Assembly (NCBI GenBank): GCA_002389055.1
Contig: DGNT01000147.1
Location: 1 to 10,151 of the forward strand
Source of the DNA: Alcanivorax sp. UBA4485
GTDB lineage: Bacteria; Pseudomonadota; Gammaproteobacteria; Pseudomonadales; Alcanivoracaceae
Length of the DNA stretch: 10,151 nt
Reading direction: 5' to 3'
This document shows, in pieces, positions 6,147 to 10,151 of this stretch (its first letter is position 1; each line of letters starts with the position of its first letter). The notes under the pieces are model-generated. The model saw only the letters and a list, made by a program, of their open reading frames with translations, was not told where the DNA came from and ran no database searches. A program made the position numbers and the translations under genes.

Positions 6147-7193
6147 AAAAAAGGATTGTCGGTTGTACTGCGGGCGACCCTGGCGGGCGCCCTGCTGAAC
6201 GGCGCCGCTCTGGCCGAGACCACCAAAACCAGCAATTACGCGGAACACCCGGAAGCCGGCGCGGTGATCGAGGCGCTGGGCGAAAGGGGCTTCGATACCG
6301 ACCGGGTGCGCAGCCTGCTGGCCGACGCCAAACGCCAGGACAGCATCCTTGAAGCCATTGCCCGGCCGGCGGAAAAATCCCTCAACTGGGCCGAGTACGG
6401 TCGCATCTTCCTGACGGATTCACGGGTGGAACAGGGCGTTCAGTTCGCCCGCGAACACGCCGACACCCTGGCCCGCGCCGAGCAGAAATACGACGTGCCC
6501 CGCGAGATCATCCTCGCCATCATCGGCGTGGAAACCAGCTACGGCCGCAATAAAGGCAGCTACCGGGTGCTCGACGCCCTGGCCACGCTGGGCTTTGACT
6601 ACCCGCCGCGGGCGTCGTTTTTCCGCAAGCAATTGGTGGCTCTGTTCGAAATGGAGCGCGACGCGCACATCGACGCCAGTACCATTACCGGCTCCTACGC
6701 CGGCGCCATGGGCTTCCCGCAGTTCATTCCCACCAGCTACCAGGCCTACGCGGTGGATTTCGACGGCGACGACGTGATCGACCTGGTCAACAGCCCGGCG
6801 GACGCCATCGGCAGCGTGGCCAGCTATTTCGCCGCGCACAAGTGGCAGCCCGGCCTGCCGGTGGCCGCCCGCGCCCGGGTCGACGGCGACAACTACGCCG
6901 CCCTGGTGAAAAAGGGTTACAAACCGGGCTTCACCCTGGCGCAGGCCCGGAAAAACGGCGTAGTGGCAGTGTCCTGCGAGGGTGATAGCCTGGGCAGTGA
7001 TTACTGTTTCGACCTGCCGGCCAGCACCTCCGTGGCGATGCTCGACCTGATTGGCAACGATGGCCACGAGTTCTGGCTGGTCAGCGACAACTTTTATGTC
7101 ATTACCCGTTATAACCACAGCGAACTGTACGCCATGGCGGTCCTGCAACTGTCCCACCGTATAGCCGATGCCCTGGAGGCCCAATCTCTGTGA
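6144..7193 (+). CDS. mltB: Lytic murein transglycosylase B (GTG start)
   Basis: MltB cleaves the MurNAc-GlcNAc bond of peptidoglycan, forming 1,6-anhydro-MurNAc ends in the periplasm. From GTG 6144 the product is 349 aa. The first 25 residues form a signal peptide (MKKGLSVVLRATLAGALL, ending ALA before ETT). There is no lipobox cysteine, so unlike E. coli MltB it should be a soluble periplasmic enzyme. The catalytic glutamate is Glu130 in GVETSYGRNKGSY. The substrate groove motif GAMGFPQFIPTSY and an EF-hand-like DFDGDDVID (residues 205-213), as in Slt35, follow. Cys278 and Cys288 could form a disulfide. The gene starts 12 bases after rodA and overlaps rlpA as GTGA. Pseudomonas SltB1 is a reasonable alternative name. 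Confidence 0.94.
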   Translation: MKKGLSVVLRATLAGALLNGAALAETTKTSNYAEHPEAGAVIEALGERGFDTDRVRSLLADAKRQDSILEAIARPAEKSLNWAEYGRIFLTDSRVEQGVQFAREHADTLARAEQKYDVPREIILAIIGVETSYGRNKGSYRVLDALATLGFDYPPRASFFRKQLVALFEMERDAHIDASTITGSYAGAMGFPQFIPTSYQAYAVDFDGDDVIDLVNSPADAIGSVASYFAAHKWQPGLPVAARARVDGDNYAALVKKGYKPGFTLAQARKNGVVAVSCEGDSLGSDYCFDLPASTSVAMLDLIGNDGHEFWLVSDNFYVITRYNHSELYAMAVLQLSHRIADALEAQSL

Positions 7194-8086
7194 TTAGAGC
7201 GCTTTTTATTGTCACCGCGACTCTCGCCCTGGGCGCCTGCGCCACCGCGCCGGCGCCCACCGAGCCCCCTGCCCAAACGCCCAAGCCAGGCAACGGCGCC
7301 CCCGGCTCCGACCGCTACGAGCACAAGGTGGATTCCGGCCCGGAGCAGCGCCCGGACGTGGACAACCAGCCCGAGCCGGTGCCCAAGGAAGAGCCGCTGA
7401 GCGCCTACGGCAACCCCAAGACCTACAGCGTCTGGGGCAAGACCTACCAGGTGATGGAATCCGCCTCCGGCTATGAAGAGGTGGGCCTGGCCTCCTGGTA
7501 CGGCCGCAAGTTCCACGGCTATCGCACCTCCAGTGGCGAGCCGTTCGACATGTACCGCTTCACCGCCGCCCACCGGACCCTGCCGCTGCCCACCTACGCC
7601 CGGGTCACCAACCTGGACAACGGCAAAAGCCTGGTGGTGCGCGTTAACGACCGTGGCCCGTTCCACTCCGAGCGCATTATCGACCTGTCCTGGGCGGCGG
7701 CGGCGCGGCTCGGCATCGAGGGCAAGGGCACCGGCCGCGTGCGGGTGGAAGCGCTGACCGTGCGCGAAAAGGTCAAACCCAGCCGCGAAGGCACGGTGCC
7801 CACCGCCGTGCGCGCCGCCGTGGACAGCCCGCCGCCGGATATGGCCCAGGCAACCGACGGCGACGAGCTGTACCTGCAGGCCGGCGCCTTCCAGGCCCTG
7901 GACAGCGCCCGCAACCTGGAGCGCGCCCTGCGCGACGAACTGAAACTGCCGGTGTCGGTGCGACAGCCGGAAAGCAGTGCCCTGTACAAAGTATGGCTGG
8001 GCCCGTTTGCCAGTAACGAGGCCCGCGACCGGGCCCGCCAGGCGATCAGCCAGGCGGGCTTCACACCACCCATCCCCGTGAACTGA
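7190..8086 (+). CDS. rlpA: RlpA lipoprotein, septal/denuded-glycan lytic transglycosylase
   Basis: RlpA is an outer-membrane lipoprotein; the Pseudomonas enzyme cuts glycan strands that lack stem peptides and helps daughter-cell separation. The start is the GTG overlapping the mltB stop, with GGAGG ten bases upstream. The 298-aa product has a lipobox LGAC with Cys17. Ala at +2 predicts outer-membrane sorting. A proline-rich linker runs to about residue 90. The double-psi beta-barrel domain starts near GLASWYGRKFHG. Glu117, Asp120, His128 and Asp154 (in RVNDRGPF) have the same spacing as active-site residues of P. aeruginosa RlpA, so catalysis is expected, whereas E. coli RlpA is reported inactive. 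A C-terminal SPOR domain, about residues 224-297 (LYLQAGAF to the end), should bind denuded glycans. Confidence 0.95.
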   Translation: MIRALFIVTATLALGACATAPAPTEPPAQTPKPGNGAPGSDRYEHKVDSGPEQRPDVDNQPEPVPKEEPLSAYGNPKTYSVWGKTYQVMESASGYEEVGLASWYGRKFHGYRTSSGEPFDMYRFTAAHRTLPLPTYARVTNLDNGKSLVVRVNDRGPFHSERIIDLSWAAAARLGIEGKGTGRVRVEALTVREKVKPSREGTVPTAVRAAVDSPPPDMAQATDGDELYLQAGAFQALDSARNLERALRDELKLPVSVRQPESSALYKVWLGPFASNEARDRARQAISQAGFTPPIPVN

Positions 8087-8104
8087 TCCGCCCGTAAGGC
8101 TGAA

Positions 8105-9280
8105 ATGATGACTCAATACCGTTCCCCGCAAACCCTGCTGTTCCGGGTGCTCGTCTGTCTTTCCCTGCTCACCCTGGCGCCGCTGACCGCCGCCAACAGT
8201 CTGATTCCCCGCGCCCCCGACGTGGACGCGCGCGGCTATCTGCTGATGGACGCCAAAAGCGGCCAGGTGATCGTCGAACACAACGCCGAGCAGGAGCTGC
8301 CGCCGGCAAGCCTTACCAAAATGATGACCGCCTACCTGGCGGAAAAGGAAATCCAGGCCGGCAACATCTCCGAACAAGACATGGTGCCGATCAGCGTGCA
8401 GGCCTGGCGCATGGGCGGCTCGCGCATGTTTGTCCAGGAAGGCACGCGGGTGTCGGTGGGCGATCTGCTCAAGGGCATCGTGATTCAGTCCGGCAATGAC
8501 GCCAGCGTGGCCATGGCCGAATATATCGCCGGCTCCGAGGACGCCTTCGCCGACCTGATGAACAACCAGGCCCGCGAACTGGGCATGGACCACACCCACT
8601 TCATGAACGCCACCGGCTGGCCGGCGGAGAACCACTACACCACCGCCCACGACCTCGCGATTCTGGCGCGGGCGATCATCCGCGACTTCCCCGAACACTA
8701 TGATCTCTACGCCCAGAAGGAATTCACCTATAACGGCATCACCCAGCACAACCGCAACCTGCTGCTGTGGCGGGACGACAGCGTCGACGGCCTGAAAACC
8801 GGCCACACCGAAGAAGCCGGCTACTGCCTGGTGTCCTCCGCCAAGCAGGACGGCATGCGCCTGATCGCGGTGGTGATGGGCACCGATTCCGAAGCGGCGC
8901 GGGCGCGCGAGTCCCAGAAGCTGCTCAGCTATGGCTTCCGCTTCTACGAAACCTACGAAGGCTACGGCGCCGGCGATGTCCTCGACACACCGGAGGTCTG
9001 GATGGGCGCCGCCAACCAGGTGCGCCTGGGCCTGAAAGAGGACCTGATTCTCACCGTGCCCAAGGACAGCCAGGACCAGCTGAAGGCCTCCATGTCGATC
9101 CGTCCGGAGCTGCGCGCGCCGATCCGCGAAGGCGAACAGTACGGCACCCTGACGGTGACGCTGGCCGACGAGACCGTGGCGCAACGACCGCTGGTGGCGC
9201 TGGAAAACGTGGAAGAAGCCGGCTTCTTTGCCAAGATCTGGGACCACGTCGTATTGTTCTTTAAAGGATTGTTCAGCTAG
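8105..9280 (+). CDS. dacA: D-alanyl-D-alanine carboxypeptidase (PBP5/6 type)
   Basis: This serine peptidase (family S11) removes the terminal D-Ala from peptidoglycan pentapeptides in the periplasm, limiting cross-linking. The 391-aa product is near E. coli DacA (403). It has a signal peptide over about the first 30 residues. The three catalytic motifs are SLTK (Ser69, Lys72), SGN (129-131) and KTGH (from Lys231). The C-terminal beta-rich domain follows, and the end is an amphipathic helix (FFAKIWDHVVLFFKGLFS) that anchors the protein to the outer face of the inner membrane, as in PBP5. Two ATGs are adjacent at 8105 and 8108. AAGG at 8096-8099 suits either, the second slightly better. The gene is 18 bases after rlpA and 9 before dat. 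Confidence 0.97.
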   Translation: MMTQYRSPQTLLFRVLVCLSLLTLAPLTAANSLIPRAPDVDARGYLLMDAKSGQVIVEHNAEQELPPASLTKMMTAYLAEKEIQAGNISEQDMVPISVQAWRMGGSRMFVQEGTRVSVGDLLKGIVIQSGNDASVAMAEYIAGSEDAFADLMNNQARELGMDHTHFMNATGWPAENHYTTAHDLAILARAIIRDFPEHYDLYAQKEFTYNGITQHNRNLLLWRDDSVDGLKTGHTEEAGYCLVSSAKQDGMRLIAVVMGTDSEAARARESQKLLSYGFRFYETYEGYGAGDVLDTPEVWMGAANQVRLGLKEDLILTVPKDSQDQLKASMSIRPELRAPIREGEQYGTLTVTLADETVAQRPLVALENVEEAGFFAKIWDHVVLFFKGLFS

Positions 9281-9289
9281 AGGCCGCTC

Positions 9290-10151
9290 ATGGCGAACGG
9301 CAAGGTCTACCTTAACGGCGAATTCATGGACCCGGACCGGGCCCGTATTTCGCCCATGGACCGGGGCTTTCTGTTCGCCGACGGTGTCTACGAGGTGATT
9401 CCCGCCTTCAATGGCGTGCTGTTCCGTCTCGACGCCCATCTGCAGCGCCTGGAGCGGTCGCTGGCGGAGGTGTCCATCGCCAACCCGTACCACCGGGCCG
9501 GATGGCGGCGGCTCTGCGAGGACATGGTGGCGGCCAACGGCGGCGGCAATCTGTCCGTCTATCTGCAGATCACCCGGGGCGTGGCCGACAAGCGCGACCA
9601 CGCCTTTCCCGACCCGCCGGTGACCCCCACCGTGTTTCTTACCAGCGCGCCGATCCCGGTGCCCTCCGCCGACAGCCTGTACCAGACCCGTGGCGCGGCC
9701 GCCATCACCCTGGCGGACACCCGCTGGGCGCGCTGCGACATCAAGTCGATTTCGCTGCTGCCCAATATCCTGCTGCGCCAGCAGGCGGTGGCGTCCGGGG
9801 CGCTCGAGGCGGTGCTGCTGCGCGACGGTCTGGTCACCGAAGGCGCTGCCAGTAACGTGTTCACGGTGCATAACGGCGAGGTCAGTACACCGCCGCACAG
9901 CGCGCGCATTCTCGGCGGCATCACCCGCGATCTGGTGGTGGAGCTGTGCCGCGAGCATGGCGTCCCGGTGGTGGAGCGGGAGATTCCAGAGGCGCGGCTC
10001 CACGACGCCGACGAAATCTGGGTGAGCAGCTCCACCAAGGATGTGGTGCCGGTCACCCGCCTGAATGACCGCCCGGTGGGCGACGGCCGGCCCGGCGACA
10101 CTTGGAAAACGCTGTCGCGCCACTATATTCAGTTCAAGCGCCGCCTTTGCG
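9290..10151 (+). CDS. dat: D-amino-acid aminotransferase, partial at window end
   Basis: A PLP fold-type IV aminotransferase, probably transferring the amino group of D-alanine to 2-oxoglutarate to give D-glutamate and pyruvate in the cytoplasm. The frame is open for 287 codons and runs off the window. Since the family is about 280-290 aa, only the last few residues should be missing. Lys152 in RCDIKSISLLPN is the PLP lysine and Glu184 in VTEGAASN the cofactor glutamate. Tyr34 in DGVYEV and the pair Arg102/His104 (RDH) match the D-specific carboxylate trap of Bacillus D-AAT, which favours this over a branched-chain aminotransferase or aminodeoxychorismate lyase. AGAGG overlapping the dacA stop is the ribosome-binding site, six bases before ATG. 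The neighbour dacA releases D-alanine, which fits a link in D-amino-acid use. Confidence 0.9.
   Translation, partial: MANGKVYLNGEFMDPDRARISPMDRGFLFADGVYEVIPAFNGVLFRLDAHLQRLERSLAEVSIANPYHRAGWRRLCEDMVAANGGGNLSVYLQITRGVADKRDHAFPDPPVTPTVFLTSAPIPVPSADSLYQTRGAAAITLADTRWARCDIKSISLLPNILLRQQAVASGALEAVLLRDGLVTEGAASNVFTVHNGEVSTPPHSARILGGITRDLVVELCREHGVPVVEREIPEARLHDADEIWVSSSTKDVVPVTRLNDRPVGDGRPGDTWKTLSRHYIQFKRRLC

Noticed and set aside
7110..7115. TATAAC resembling a -10 box before rlpA
   Set aside because: No usable -35 at 16-18 bp, and the bases encode a plausible MltB C-terminal segment.
7109..10123. Minus-strand open frame of 1004 codons opposite rlpA, dacA and dat
   Set aside because: Its predicted protein is rich in Gly, Ala, His, Val and Arg, with no recognisable domain. 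It is antisense to three well-supported genes. Long stop-free antisense frames are expected opposite GC-rich codons.
1..10151. A novel defence, mobile or biosynthetic system
   Set aside because: All ten genes are recognised housekeeping families with intact catalytic motifs, and no stretch is left large enough for another gene.

Overview
The window is a compact, GC-rich stretch of bacterial chromosome in which every confident gene lies on the plus strand. Gene order is proA - nadD - rsfS - rlmH - mrdA - rodA - mltB - rlpA - dacA - dat. This is the conserved 'rod-shape / cell-wall elongation' neighbourhood of Gammaproteobacteria. The proA-nadD start, the mltB-rlpA-dacA end and the high GC point to the Pseudomonadales/Oceanospirillales side. 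A D-amino-acid aminotransferase directly after dacA suggests an Alcanivorax-like marine lineage, but I cannot settle the genus from sequence alone.

Layout. Bases 1-250 are non-coding. They hold a REP-like cluster of hairpins, a candidate promoter whose -10 box sits inside a palindrome, and a 15-bp imperfect tandem repeat that abuts the first proA start codon. From 251 the genes are packed with little or no spacing. proA (proline synthesis) overlaps nadD (NAD synthesis). nadD overlaps rsfS (ribosome silencing) by an ATGA junction. rlmH (23S rRNA methyltransferase) follows, apparently with a TTG start. mrdA (PBP2) and rodA overlap by ATGA. mltB and rlpA overlap by GTGA. dacA (PBP5-type carboxypeptidase) follows after 18 bases, and dat after 9 bases. 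dat is still open when the window ends, after 287 codons, close to the full family length.

How the genes work together. RodA polymerises glycan strands from lipid II and PBP2 cross-links them, together forming the elongasome core. MltB and RlpA cut glycan strands, DacA trims the terminal D-alanine of pentapeptides, and Dat can interconvert D-alanine and D-glutamate. The second half is therefore a nearly complete build, trim and recycle set for peptidoglycan. The first half holds translation and cofactor housekeeping genes. The dense packing with four overlapping junctions suggests one long transcript from upstream of proA, possibly with internal promoters near 2148 and 5950.

I found no mobile element, CRISPR array, tRNA or rRNA, and no evidence for a new defence or biosynthetic system. 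The points worth a second look are small: the structured leader of proA, alternative start codons, altered NadD motifs, an AT-rich patch in rodA, and the dacA-dat pairing.
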